64,000 bases of DNA from Methylocystis rosea (GCF_003855495.1 NZ_CP034086.1:1-64000), one strand, 5' to 3'; positions 18,584 to 28,866 are shown, numbered from the stretch's first letter. Numbers and translations are program-made. Notes: generated by a model not told the origin, from the letters alone.

Positions 18584-19239
18584 GTTCTCCTCCGTCGTGA
18601 ACAACAGCATCCGCTGTCACTGACACGACCCGCCACGGCGCTGTGCCGGCGGGGTGAGGAGAAATGGCTCCGAGCTCTGCGTGCCCGTCCATGACCCCAA
18701 GCAACGCTCTGCTCCGCAGAGAAGTCCAGAGAATTCTTAAAGCGCCGTAAAGTCTCCCGACTGGCAAGCCTAGCGTCCTTCCTCAGCATGGGTTCGATGA
18801 CGAGGGGAGGTGACTGCAAGAAATGTATCGACGACGCGGACCCCACAAGCGCGCCCACGGAAGGGACGAGGCCAATCTGGAGGCGCGAGGGAGAAAAAAT
18901 CCCGATTTACTTTCCTAAAAACGGCATGATGAGTTTAGTCCGTAAAAACATACTTCTTTCAAGTCCGTGACACAAATCTGACAGCGAGTTCGGCAGTTTA
19001 GACTGCGCGCGTGGCAATTCGAGCTTGACTGTGGGAATAGCTCCGCTAGCGTTGCGGCCCGGTGAGGCCGAAATCCATTGAGCGCCTTCGAAGGAATTTT
19101 TTGATGCTAAAGCGCGGCGGCTCCGGAAGAATCCTGATTGCAGGGCAATCCCATTGCTTGCACATCCCTCGCGGCTGAATTAGTTCGCCCGGTCGCCGAT
19201 GGCGACCGCGAAGCGTAAACGACGCGCGAGAGAATGGTC
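18584..19239. other. Intergenic region between divergent mobile and toxin-immunity units
   Basis: About 650 bases with no recognisable gene. It must hold the promoter of the leftward DUF2924-recombinase pair and of the rightward immunity-toxin unit. The middle part (18890-19000) is noticeably more AT-rich than its surroundings, which would suit promoters. I cannot assign exact -35/-10 boxes. Confidence 0.5.
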
Positions 19240-20022
19240 ATGTCATCCTCGACAACTGAATCGATGCTGGCGATCGTCATGACGGCCGGCGAAGGGTTAC
19301 CGAGCAATGCGGGTTTGGCGCAGGCGATAAAGGCGCGGATTCCGAATATCGTCATTCCTTCCGAAATCCTCGCCGACCAGAACGGAACGCTGGTTTTCCT
19401 CTATGAGGATTACATGTTCGCTGTCGGGAAGGTCGACGCGCCGTGTCCGATTTCGAAAGATGATCCCTGCGTGCAATTCGCCTGGTATTGGCCGGACGCC
19501 TGGGAGGCGGTTTCAACACACAAGGCGCATCTTTTGCCGAGCGTCAGCGGCGGCGCTGACGCCAAACGCCGCGCCACGTTGCACGGTCAGCTGGTCGCCG
19601 CTGTCGTTGAGGCCACAAAAGACGCCGTAGCCGTTCATTGGGCGAGTTCCGACTCGCTTTGGCCGGCGCCGCTCGTCGCCCAAACCATCGCGCCCGGCGA
19701 CCGAAAGCCGCCGATGCCGTTTTGCGTGGGGGTTATGCTCAGCCGCGACGCCGACGGCGGCGTGTCGGGCATGACGCGAGGGCTTGCCGCCTTCGGCCTC
19801 ATGGAGATCGAGGCCGGAGGTTTTCAGGGCGACCCGCGCCAGCTCAACGGCTTGATGCTCGATCTCGCCGGCTATCTGATCGAGGCGGGGCCTGTCATCA
19901 AGGACGGCGATACGATCGGGCCGGACGCCGCGACAAAGATCATCGTGCGGCATGAAACGTCCGGCTTCGTGCCCGGACGGCCGGTCTATCGCCTTCATTT
20001 TCAGGGGAAGGGCGGCGCATGA
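19240..20022 (+). CDS. DUF4261 domain protein, probable immunity-associated
   Basis: A 260-residue soluble protein that matches DUF4261 over most of its length: AIVMTAGEGLP near the start, CVQFAWYWPDAWEAVSTHKAHLL, the LAAFGLMEIE block, and AGPVIKDGDTIGPDAATKI near the end. DUF4261 proteins occur near polymorphic toxin and secretion loci and are often listed as putative immunity or effector-associated; no biochemical role is established. ATG 19240 is chosen because GAGAGA lies at good spacing; ATG 19234 is the alternative. Its stop overlaps the next start (ATGATG), so the two are co-translated. Confidence 0.85.
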   Translation: MSSSTTESMLAIVMTAGEGLPSNAGLAQAIKARIPNIVIPSEILADQNGTLVFLYEDYMFAVGKVDAPCPISKDDPCVQFAWYWPDAWEAVSTHKAHLLPSVSGGADAKRRATLHGQLVAAVVEATKDAVAVHWASSDSLWPAPLVAQTIAPGDRKPPMPFCVGVMLSRDADGGVSGMTRGLAAFGLMEIEAGGFQGDPRQLNGLMLDLAGYLIEAGPVIKDGDTIGPDAATKIIVRHETSGFVPGRPVYRLHFQGKGGA

Positions 20023-20705
20023 TGCAGGCGGCTGAAGTATCGGCGGAGACTCGGCGCATGCGCGGACGAAAGCCGAAGGCGCCTCAATTTTACAGGTTCG
20101 ACGCGGCGCTCACTGACCGGCCGCCATTCTTCAAGCTGGCGAATAGGGAGCGCTTGCAGGCATGCGGTTCGCTGCTTGCCGAGCCTGGCTGGCCGGATGG
20201 CTATGCGCGGCTGACGCGTCACCCCTGGCGACTTCCGGACTATCGGGAGCCGCCGCTGCTCCTGTTCGACAAGAAGTTCGGCCGCCCGGCGCGTGACGTC
20301 GAGAATCAGGACGGTCTCTGGTTCGTCACCTCCGCGATGAAGGCCTTTCTGGAGAATGTCGATCCGGGGGCCTGCGAGTATCGCAAATGCGACACCGTAT
20401 GGACGTCGGGCGAAGCGGGGCCGGAATATTGGCTCTGTTCGGTCATCCGAATGCTTTTCGGACGGGACGTGATCGACGTCGACAAGTCGACGAAGGTCAA
20501 GGTTCGGATCGAGCCGGACGGCTTTCCAACGTATCAGACGATTTCAGACCGTTCTGTGCACCTCAAGCCTGAAGTCGTTGGCGCCGCACATCTGTTCCGA
20601 ATTGTCGAGATGGGGCGAGGCGTCTACTGCGACCAATTCGTGAAAGATTCATACAAAGCGGCCGGCCTGAAAGGCGCGGACATCTACAAGATTGGCGTCG
20701 AGTGA
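20019..20705 (+). CDS. Imm11 (DUF1629) family immunity protein
   Basis: A 228-residue protein whose C-terminal half fits Imm11: EYWLCSVIRMLFGRDVID, then VVGAAHLFRIVEMGRGVYCD, FVKDSYKAAGLKG and a final KIGVE. Imm11 proteins are predicted to neutralise nuclease-type polymorphic toxins. It lies 68 bases before a protein that begins with an AHH nuclease-like domain and overlaps the DUF4261 gene by four bases. It is therefore the first candidate for the cognate antidote. Residues 1-40 are basic and variable. The pairing is inferred from position. Confidence 0.8.
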   Translation: MMQAAEVSAETRRMRGRKPKAPQFYRFDAALTDRPPFFKLANRERLQACGSLLAEPGWPDGYARLTRHPWRLPDYREPPLLLFDKKFGRPARDVENQDGLWFVTSAMKAFLENVDPGACEYRKCDTVWTSGEAGPEYWLCSVIRMLFGRDVIDVDKSTKVKVRIEPDGFPTYQTISDRSVHLKPEVVGAAHLFRIVEMGRGVYCDQFVKDSYKAAGLKGADIYKIGVE

Positions 20706-20773
20706 AGTTGGCAAAAAGTGGCGTATTGGTGATGAATTCAACGCAGAAAATGCTAGAAATTTAGAGGCATGCA

Positions 20774-23700
20774 ATGGAAGAGGCACATCATATTATCGAG
20801 CAAAAGTTCGAGATAATATTCGGCGATTTCTTAGAGAGGTGGTTTGATTTTAAAATCCAATCGCCCGCCAATCTGATCAATCTCCCGGCGAGTGACGCCG
20901 ACGCGCTACGCCTCCTGAGGGACGAAGGTGTCCATGCCTCGCCGCACACTGGGCGACACTTGCGCATCTATACTCAGAGCGTCAAAAGCAGCTTAGAAGC
21001 AATTGAAACCTATCTCACCAAAAATCCTGGTGAAGTTGATAATGCCAAGAAAGCTTTCGAAACGCTGGTGTCGGGCTTGAAGGACAGTTTGAAGCATAAG
21101 GTCGGCGAAGAACTCTACGGGCGGCTTTACACAAACGCTAACAAACTGCTGGATGACACTCTCCCGAAAAACGCAAAAGGCGAAGTTACAAACGCCGGCA
21201 AGGCTCTGGCGCGCGCGGCGGCTACTAAAGAAAATACCCAGACTCTTGAAAGGCTGAGCGCCGCCGTCGCGCAACATCTGACGCCTCCGAATAGTGGCGT
21301 TACAACTATCGTCGGCCGCATTGCGGCGGCCGTCGGAATTTCCTCTGCTGGAGATGCCCTTGCCGTAGGCGCAAAGTTTGTGGGAGGATTCGCTGGGCTC
21401 CCAGTGACCGTTGCGAGTTTTGTGCTCGAACCCTCTCCAGCGGGAGATGGTTCGGCAATATGGGGACCTGGCGCCAGTCCCCATCCTGAAGGGTCGGTTG
21501 AGTTCTTCAACCCTGGCGCGGCGAGATCCCAACTCGACGTGACAGGCCCAGGAAGCTCCTCCTTTGGCAAGGATTACGGCGATGGCAATCTGCCAGGGAA
21601 CGGCATTTATTTCGCTCCGGGTAACTCGGTCACGCCCGGCTTCGGAAGCGGTCTCTTCGGCGACGCGACGAGCGGGCTGGGCGGTCTCTTCGACGACACG
21701 ACCAGCGCGCTGGGGAATCTCCTCGGTTCGGCCAATTATTCCTTTGGCTTCATCGACAACGGCTTCATGTTCGGCGTGAACTGGGGCGGCTATCAGGGGC
21801 AGAATATCAATTTGCCCGACTTCGGAAAGCCTGTGCTGCCCTTTGACGGCGGCGGATCGCAGGGTGGGTGGAGCTTCGGCTTCAACAGCCTCGGCGACCT
21901 CGGCCGCATGGCGCAAGGATTCTGGTCGGATACGAAGGCGCTGTTCTCGAGCGTCGGCAATTTCTTCGGCAATATCTTTGGCGGCATCGGCGATTTCTTC
22001 AGCAGCATCTTTCCGGTGGCGCTCGATTTGAACGGCGACGGCGTGCAGCTGACGCCGGTGACCTCGTCGAACACTTTTTTCGACATGGCGGGCGACGGCT
22101 ATCAGCATTTGACCGCCTGGGCCGCTCCAGGCGACGCGCTTTTGGCCTATGACGCCAACAATGACGGGAAGATCGACCAACAGAACGAAATCGACTTCAC
22201 GCAATGGGACCCGACGGCGACCTCCGACATGCAGGCGCTGCGCGACGTGTTCGACAGCGACCATGACGGAAAGCTCAGCGCCAGCGACGCGAAGTTCTCG
22301 CAGTTCAAGCTGATCGTCAGCAACGCCGACGGCACGCAGACGCTGCAGACGCTGGCGCAGGCGGGGATCGCCTCGATCAATCTCATCGAGGACCAGACGA
22401 GCCGCACCTTCGCCGACGGCTCGTCGATCGACGGCCAGACGAGTTTCACCCGTACCAACGGAACGACGGGAACGGCGGCGACGGTCACGCTCGTATATGA
22501 CGCTGCAGGCGCCGCCCTGCGCTCGACGACGACGCAAAACGCCGACGGCTCCAAGACCATCGACAATAAGTCGCTCAATGCGGATGGGAGCGTCGCCAGC
22601 GAGCGGATTCTGACGACCTCGGCGGATGGCAAGACGAAGACGCTGTCGGTCGATCTCGATGGCGACGGGGTGATCGACCAGATCCAGACCTCCGTTACGG
22701 TGGTCAACGCCAACGGCTCGAAGACGGAAACGGTGACCGACAAGACCGCCGGCGGCGCGGTTTTGGCCCGAAGGGCGACGACGACCAGCGCAGACGGTAA
22801 GTCGATCACGATTCAGACCGACCCGGACGGCGGCGGCGTCTGGACCCGCGTCGAGACGATCGTCGTGGCCGCTGACGGCTCACGCACCAACACAGTCTCG
22901 AACTTCAACGTCAACGGGTCGCTCATTGACAAAACGATTGTGACGACGAGCGCAAACGGGCTGACAAGCCAGACGCAGACAGACGTCAATGGCGACGCCG
23001 TTTTCGATTTAACCACGAACGACGCCGTCGTGGTCAACGCGGACGGCAGCCGCATCGAGACGGTCAGGGAGACGAACGCTAATGGCTCCCTGCGCGACGC
23101 CTGGGTGAAGACCACCAGCGCTGACGGACTTTCGAAGACGACAGTCTTCGATCTCGACGGCAATGCAACGACAGATCTGACCACCACGGAAGTCGTCGTG
23201 AAGAACGCCGACGGCTCGTATTCGACGACGATCAGCGACTTGAATCGCGACGGCTCGCTCCGGGATCGCACGAAAACCCTGCTTTCGGCCGATAATCTGT
23301 CTTTGACAACGCAGGTGGACGCCAATGGCGACGGCGTGTGGGACGTGACGACCACGGACGTCACGATCATCAACGCCGATGGCAGCCGGACGCAGACCGT
23401 GACAAATTTGAACGCGGATGGCTCCAAGCGCGACAAGACGGTGATCGCCAAGGCGGCGGATGGCCGGTCACGGACGATCCAGATCGACCAGAACGGCGAC
23501 GCGATCTGGGACAGCGTCGAAACCATCGTCGTTGCGGCGAATGGCTCGAGCGTCGATACGACGACCAGATACAACAGCAACGGCAGCATCATCGACAAGT
23601 CGATCGTCTCGACGAGCGCCGACGGGCTGACGCGAACCAGCCAAATCGACGCCAATAACGACGCAATCATCGATCTGACCACGACGGAGACGACGGTAAA

Positions 23701-26700
23701 GAACGCCGATGGCTCGTCCACCCAGACGACTGCGAACAAGGCGAACAACGGCGCGCTGAAAGACAAAACGATCACGACGACGAGTGCGAACGGGCTGAAT
23801 GTCTCGACGCAGCTGGACATCGACGGCAATGGAACGATCGACCAGACAATTGCCGATGTGACGGTGGTCAACGCGGACGGCAGCCGCACGGAGACGATCA
23901 CGCAGACGAACGGCAATGCATCGTTGCGCTCGAAAACAGTCGTGTCGACAAGCGCCGACCACAAGACGGTGACCACGACCGCGGATTTGAACGGCGACGG
24001 CGTGACGGACGTCATAGAGAGCGTTGTGACCGCGACGAGCGGGCTCACGACCGACACCGTCTCAGAATATAATCCGAACGGAACCTTGCGCGCCCGGACA
24101 GTTTCAACCGTCAACGCCACTGGCCTGTCGAAGACCGCGCAGAGCGATGTGAACGGCGACGGCGTGTGGGACACGACGGTTACGGACACGACCGTGCTTT
24201 ACGCGGACGGCAGTCGCATCGAAACAGCGTTGACCAAAAACGCCAATGGCTCCCTGCGGTCAAAGATCGTTGCGACAACGAACGCCACGGGCCTGTCCGT
24301 CACGACGCAATCCGACGTCAACGGCGACGGCGTGAACGAATTGACGACGACAGATGTGACCGTGCTCAACGCCGATGGAAGTAAGACTGAAACGGTCACT
24401 GATTTCAACGCCAGTGGGACGAGGCGCGATCAGACAGTCATCGTGACCAGCGACGATGGGCTTTCGGTCACAACCTCCATGGATCTCGACGGCAATGGGA
24501 GCGTCGACCGAATTCGCACGGATGTCACCACGCTGAACGCCGATGGCGGCCAAGTGGAGACGATTACGGACAAGAATGGCGACGGCACGCTGAGGGACAA
24601 GATTGTAATAGCGGTAAGCGACGATGGGCGAACGAAAACGATCTCCAGCGACCTGAATGGCGACGGGCAGAACGACAGCGTCGAAACGATTTCGGTCGGC
24701 GCGAACGGCTACACTGTCGATACGGTCGTCGATTACAATCCTAATGGCTCCCTACGGGACAAAACTGTCGTTCAGACAAGCGCCAATGGCCTGTCGGTGC
24801 AAACACAAACGGACGTCGACGGCGACGGCGTTTGGGACGTGACCCGGATGGAGGGGACCGTCCTCAACGCCGACGGAACCAGATACGAGGTTGTCGCCGA
24901 TCTGAATTCGAATGGCTCGAAGCGCGCCCAGAAATTAATCTGGACGAGCGCGAATGGGCTCTCGAAGACGGTTTATATGGACGTCAACGGCGACGGAGCA
25001 TGGGACACCACCATGTGGGATGTCGTCGCGCTGAATGCGGACGGTTCAAAGACGGAGATTTCTTCGGAGACGAACGCCAATGGCGCCCTCAGGGGCAGGT
25101 CCATCACAACGACGAGTTCTGACGGCAAAACCACCTCTATCAACCGAGACGTCGATGGTGACGGAATAACCGATCAGACCGAAACGATCGCCCTCCAGGC
25201 CAATGGAGACACCGTCGACACACTTTCAGACCTGTCCAGAACAGGCGCGCTGCAGAGCAAGCGCATCACGACAACCAGCGCCAACGGGCTTGTCGCGACA
25301 GTCACCTATGACAACAACGGCGATGGAGCCGTCGACCGGACGGAAACTGACGTCACCGTCTTAAACAGCGACGGAAGCCGCGTGGAGACCTACACGGACT
25401 ACAATGGAACAACAGCCGGCGCCGTCGTCGAGCGGATCGTGAAGACTGTCAGCGCGAGCGGTTTGATCGTGACGACCGAGCGTACGGGCGTGAACGGCTA
25501 TGAGACGCTCAATTCCTATGCAACGGACACAACTGTTCTGAACGCCGATGGCTCGACGACGGAGACGGTCGCCGTATCGGCGACCGCGGGCGGCGCGCTC
25601 AAGACCAAGGTCGTCACGTCGACGAGCGCCAACGGCCTTTCGAAGACGACACAAACCGACGTCAACGCCGACGGGCGGTTTGACGTGACGGATACGACGG
25701 TGACCAATGTCGACGGGAGCCGGGTCGAGACGCTTATCAATCTGAACATGGACGGGACGTTGCGCCAGAAGGACGTTTTGACGACGAGCCGTGACGGCCT
25801 GACGCAGGGCCTTCAGCGGGACACGAACGGCGACGGCGTCTTCGATCATTTTGAAGCCAAATCGCGTAACGCTGACGGCTCGACCTCCGACATCGTTTGG
25901 GACACGACCGCCGCCGGCGCGTTGACCTCGAAAATCAGCACAACGCTGAGCGACGACCAGTTGTCAAAGACAACGTCGGTCGATTCGAATGGCGATGGCG
26001 TGGTGGATTTGAGCCGAAGCCAAACGACCGTGCTGAACGTCGACGGTAGCCAAACGATCACGGTCGCGGATTACGGCTCTGCGGGGATTTTGCGCGACCG
26101 GACAGTGACGACGGTGAGCGCCGATGGTCTCACCAAGGTGTCGAAGATCGATGTGAGTGGCCGCGGAACATCACTCGAGACGCAAAATGATGTCACCCTA
26201 CTAAAAGCGGACGGCAGCAGCACGCGCACGCTCACGAACACCTATGCCGACGGAACGATCAAGGATCAGATTGTAACAACGACGAGCGACAACGGCTTGA
26301 CCACGAATATTGTCACGAGGGGCTATGGGGCGATCGCAGAGGCCAACGAGACGATCACGATTGCGGCGGACGGCGCGAAGACCGATACGGTCTCCTTGAC
26401 TTATTCGAATTCGAGCTTGACGACGACCGTCACGACAACGACGAGCGCAGATGGATTGATCATCACCTCCCATGAAACTGGCACGGGGATGGGATGGCAA
26501 CAGGGCCCTCCACTTTACGTCTATGGCAACCCTATCCCGACCGTTGGCCTAGCGGTCAAGAGCGTCGACGTCACAAGCACGAAGGTCTACGTTCCAAGCT
26601 CCAACGGTAGCTATGCTTGGTATGTAACATCGCCCGACAGCTATTCGATTAGCCTCCTTGGCCTCAGTTCGGGATATCTCGGCGCTTATGCGTCGCATTC

Positions 26701-28435
26701 GATTGACGAGAATGGCGTGGACACCTGGGTGTGGAATGAAAGCCCAACATCGACCTTTAGCCTGTATGGGTACACATTCAGCACCTACAACGGCGGCGGA
26801 GCGAAATCGATTACGATTGACGTTGCTTCCGAGCAAAAGTTCGTCGCGATGGCCGAGCGCATGTACGACACGCTCCTCAACCGGGACATGAGCGAGAGCG
26901 AAAAGCAGTTTCTCGCGGACTATATTACGACGAGCGGCGCTGGGGCGGAGTTCGATCTCAATAAGCTCGCTGCCGACGTCATGACGAACAAGACCTATTT
27001 ACCGACTCCGGCAGGAGCGGTCGCTCTAGGGAGCTTGCCGCCGCCGACGGAATTTATCGGCAAATATGGCGCTCTAACGGACGCCGAATTCATTGAACAG
27101 ATGTCCCAGAACGCTCTCGGCCGCTACGCTACGCTGGCGGAGCTGAATAATTATCTCTCTCAGCTCAAGGCCGGGACGGTTACTCGCGCCGATATCGCTG
27201 TCGCCCTGTCGGAAAGTTCAGAACATGTCGCCGACGGCAACGTCCATGAGACGACAAACAACACGGTGAGCGGTGGGCAACTGGTTTCTATCGATCACAC
27301 GACCGACAAGCAGGTTGCGACGGATATTCTAGGGCAACTCTATTACGCTGCGTTGAAACGTACCATGACCGGCGCTGAAATCGCTGCACAGCTGCCGAGG
27401 ATTCTCAACGGATCGGCGACGGAGTTTCAGATCGCCGGCGAACTCATCGCGTCTTCGGAATTCGCTACGAAATACGGAACGACGACCGATGCAGCCTTCG
27501 TCAATCTCGTATTTACCAACGTCTATGGCCGAGCGCCGACGTCGACGGAGTCTCAAACCTGGGCCGGCATGCTGACCGCCGGGACAATTTCAAGGGCGGA
27601 TTTACTTGATTCGGTTGCGCGCACAATCGATCACGCCACCCTTGGCGGCGTCAACGTCACTGCGATCTACGTGACGAATACCGGCGCAACGGTCAACACG
27701 GCCTTGACCCCCGTGATTTTCGAAAATGGATCTGGCGGAACGGTCTCGAGCAGCGGAAACGCCATCACCCTCAAATCGAACACAAATGTCACGGTCAATG
27801 GCTCCAATGATCCGGTCGCCGTGATAGGGACCGGCAATCAACTGACCGTGAACTCCGGAAACGTCACCGTCGACGCCTCCGCCAGCGCGACTGTCACTGG
27901 ATCAGCCAATAAGCTCGCGACCGACGTAAACGCGACTTTGTCGGTTGCAGGTCACGACAACGTCGTCAATGCCGGCGGCGGTTCCACAGTGAACGTCGCA
28001 GGCGGCGTAATTAGCACTGTCGTGATTGGCTGGAATTGGGTGTGGGGATGGCCAGTCGCGATCTATGGCACGGAGAATCATACGAATACGATCAACATCA
28101 GTGGCGGCAAGGTCAACATTGCCGCCGGCGACACCGATACGATTAACGGTTCAAATAATGATATTGCCCTTCTCGGGTCCTCAACGATCACGGAGAATGG
28201 CAACAACAACAATTTCGTGTTCCATCCAGGGTTCGGGACGGATGTGATCTCTGGTTTCGATGCGTCGGACACGTTGCAATTTGATCATGCGATCTTTGCG
28301 GATTGGTCGCATCTTCTTGCCGCTTCATCTCAACAGGGAGCAGATACGCGTATCACGTTCGACGCAAATAACACGATCACTCTCAGCAACGTCTCTCTGT
28401 CGAGTCTGACTCAATCGCAAGTGCAATTCGTGTAA
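20774..28435 (+). CDS. Giant type I-secreted protein with N-terminal AHH nuclease-like toxin domain
   Basis: A 2553-residue protein. AGAGG six bases before the ATG and an in-frame stop at 20762 fix the start. Residues 4-75 carry the AHH nuclease pattern: EAHHII, then NLINLP, then HTGRHLRIYTQSV. Residues 90-170 are helical, and 175-215 are hydrophobic (GRIAAAVGISSAG onward), perhaps for membrane passage. A Gly/Phe-rich linker leads to LDLNGDGVQL near residue 417, a block common in type I substrates. About 24 repeats with DxNGDGxxD calcium loops fill residues 610-1905. DUF4214-like segments lie near 2020-2290. The C-terminus (FVFHPGFGTDVISGFDASDT to a final FV) is a classic type I export signal. 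The export genes follow, and immunity-family genes precede it. The toxic activity is inferred. Confidence 0.85.
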   Translation: MEEAHHIIEQKFEIIFGDFLERWFDFKIQSPANLINLPASDADALRLLRDEGVHASPHTGRHLRIYTQSVKSSLEAIETYLTKNPGEVDNAKKAFETLVSGLKDSLKHKVGEELYGRLYTNANKLLDDTLPKNAKGEVTNAGKALARAAATKENTQTLERLSAAVAQHLTPPNSGVTTIVGRIAAAVGISSAGDALAVGAKFVGGFAGLPVTVASFVLEPSPAGDGSAIWGPGASPHPEGSVEFFNPGAARSQLDVTGPGSSSFGKDYGDGNLPGNGIYFAPGNSVTPGFGSGLFGDATSGLGGLFDDTTSALGNLLGSANYSFGFIDNGFMFGVNWGGYQGQNINLPDFGKPVLPFDGGGSQGGWSFGFNSLGDLGRMAQGFWSDTKALFSSVGNFFGNIFGGIGDFFSSIFPVALDLNGDGVQLTPVTSSNTFFDMAGDGYQHLTAWAAPGDALLAYDANNDGKIDQQNEIDFTQWDPTATSDMQALRDVFDSDHDGKLSASDAKFSQFKLIVSNADGTQTLQTLAQAGIASINLIEDQTSRTFADGSSIDGQTSFTRTNGTTGTAATVTLVYDAAGAALRSTTTQNADGSKTIDNKSLNADGSVASERILTTSADGKTKTLSVDLDGDGVIDQIQTSVTVVNANGSKTETVTDKTAGGAVLARRATTTSADGKSITIQTDPDGGGVWTRVETIVVAADGSRTNTVSNFNVNGSLIDKTIVTTSANGLTSQTQTDVNGDAVFDLTTNDAVVVNADGSRIETVRETNANGSLRDAWVKTTSADGLSKTTVFDLDGNATTDLTTTEVVVKNADGSYSTTISDLNRDGSLRDRTKTLLSADNLSLTTQVDANGDGVWDVTTTDVTIINADGSRTQTVTNLNADGSKRDKTVIAKAADGRSRTIQIDQNGDAIWDSVETIVVAANGSSVDTTTRYNSNGSIIDKSIVSTSADGLTRTSQIDANNDAIIDLTTTETTVKNADGSSTQTTANKANNGALKDKTITTTSANGLNVSTQLDIDGNGTIDQTIADVTVVNADGSRTETITQTNGNASLRSKTVVSTSADHKTVTTTADLNGDGVTDVIESVVTATSGLTTDTVSEYNPNGTLRARTVSTVNATGLSKTAQSDVNGDGVWDTTVTDTTVLYADGSRIETALTKNANGSLRSKIVATTNATGLSVTTQSDVNGDGVNELTTTDVTVLNADGSKTETVTDFNASGTRRDQTVIVTSDDGLSVTTSMDLDGNGSVDRIRTDVTTLNADGGQVETITDKNGDGTLRDKIVIAVSDDGRTKTISSDLNGDGQNDSVETISVGANGYTVDTVVDYNPNGSLRDKTVVQTSANGLSVQTQTDVDGDGVWDVTRMEGTVLNADGTRYEVVADLNSNGSKRAQKLIWTSANGLSKTVYMDVNGDGAWDTTMWDVVALNADGSKTEISSETNANGALRGRSITTTSSDGKTTSINRDVDGDGITDQTETIALQANGDTVDTLSDLSRTGALQSKRITTTSANGLVATVTYDNNGDGAVDRTETDVTVLNSDGSRVETYTDYNGTTAGAVVERIVKTVSASGLIVTTERTGVNGYETLNSYATDTTVLNADGSTTETVAVSATAGGALKTKVVTSTSANGLSKTTQTDVNADGRFDVTDTTVTNVDGSRVETLINLNMDGTLRQKDVLTTSRDGLTQGLQRDTNGDGVFDHFEAKSRNADGSTSDIVWDTTAAGALTSKISTTLSDDQLSKTTSVDSNGDGVVDLSRSQTTVLNVDGSQTITVADYGSAGILRDRTVTTVSADGLTKVSKIDVSGRGTSLETQNDVTLLKADGSSTRTLTNTYADGTIKDQIVTTTSDNGLTTNIVTRGYGAIAEANETITIAADGAKTDTVSLTYSNSSLTTTVTTTTSADGLIITSHETGTGMGWQQGPPLYVYGNPIPTVGLAVKSVDVTSTKVYVPSSNGSYAWYVTSPDSYSISLLGLSSGYLGAYASHSIDENGVDTWVWNESPTSTFSLYGYTFSTYNGGGAKSITIDVASEQKFVAMAERMYDTLLNRDMSESEKQFLADYITTSGAGAEFDLNKLAADVMTNKTYLPTPAGAVALGSLPPPTEFIGKYGALTDAEFIEQMSQNALGRYATLAELNNYLSQLKAGTVTRADIAVALSESSEHVADGNVHETTNNTVSGGQLVSIDHTTDKQVATDILGQLYYAALKRTMTGAEIAAQLPRILNGSATEFQIAGELIASSEFATKYGTTTDAAFVNLVFTNVYGRAPTSTESQTWAGMLTAGTISRADLLDSVARTIDHATLGGVNVTAIYVTNTGATVNTALTPVIFENGSGGTVSSSGNAITLKSNTNVTVNGSNDPVAVIGTGNQLTVNSGNVTVDASASATVTGSANKLATDVNATLSVAGHDNVVNAGGGSTVNVAGGVISTVVIGWNWVWGWPVAIYGTENHTNTINISGGKVNIAAGDTDTINGSNNDIALLGSSTITENGNNNNFVFHPGFGTDVISGFDASDTLQFDHAIFADWSHLLAASSQQGADTRITFDANNTITLSNVSLSSLTQSQVQFV
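22605..26480 (+). repeat. About 24 tandem coding repeats of roughly 55 residues
   Basis: Inside the giant gene a unit of about 165 bases recurs about 24 times. Its protein consensus is TTSADGLSKTTQxD, NGDGVWDxTTTDV, TVxNADGSRTETV and NANGSLRDKT. Each unit carries one EF-hand-like loop (DxNGDGxxD), degenerate in units 18 and 22-24. Units differ at many codons, so this is an old protein repeat, not recent DNA expansion. Such arrays in type I substrates bind calcium and fold only outside the cell. Confidence 0.88.
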
Positions 28436-28866
28436 ACGGAGGAGACGCTGGCGAAGCTCTAATGGGCGAAATGAATGTCTTATGGGAGGAGCAGGCGTCG
28501 CCAGGAGTCGGTTCTGGGGGAGCGATTGGGGAATGGGCGATTAGGAGCGCATGGTCTATGCGGCAGGCCGCCCAACTTGTCTTCAAGCAATCTGATTGCG
28601 CGAGTTAGGGTCGGCTGGGAGTCGTGGCAGCAGCGCTCGACGTCGGATCGCGCGATATCAGTCTAAGCGGATTCGGCGGGTTTCTCTCTGATTCATATGG
28701 GCCATCGCCATGCTGCGTGGATATTGCGCAAGACTTTCTCGACCTCCAAATTGTTCCCTTCGTCAGGTCGGTTCAGTAGGAAAGACATGAACAGGCGAAG
28801 TCCCTTTACATATGAGGCAGGAGGTAATAACGGGAAGCAGATCATAGCTTTAAGGTTCGGCTGAAA
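28436..28866. other. Spacer between the giant protein and its exporter genes
   Basis: About 430 bases with no recognised gene. A 48-codon frame (28462-28608, plus strand) contains GVGSGGAIGEW, and a minus-strand frame (28693-29031) ends LEVEKVLRNIHAAWRWPI. Neither has a good ribosome site or known relatives. The segment 28660-28860 is likely to hold the start signals of the ABC transporter gene. Confidence 0.45.

Noticed and set aside
20993..22537. 514-codon minus-strand frame
   Set aside because: Antisense of the giant secreted protein; Arg-rich without domains.
22813..24189. 458-codon minus-strand frame with repeats
   Set aside because: Mirror of the coding repeats on the other strand; its Ser/Val-rich repeats only reflect the plus-strand repeats.
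22605..26480. CRISPR-like regular repeats
   Set aside because: The period is about 165 bases, the copies are diverged and code for protein in a single frame; no short identical repeats with unique spacers.
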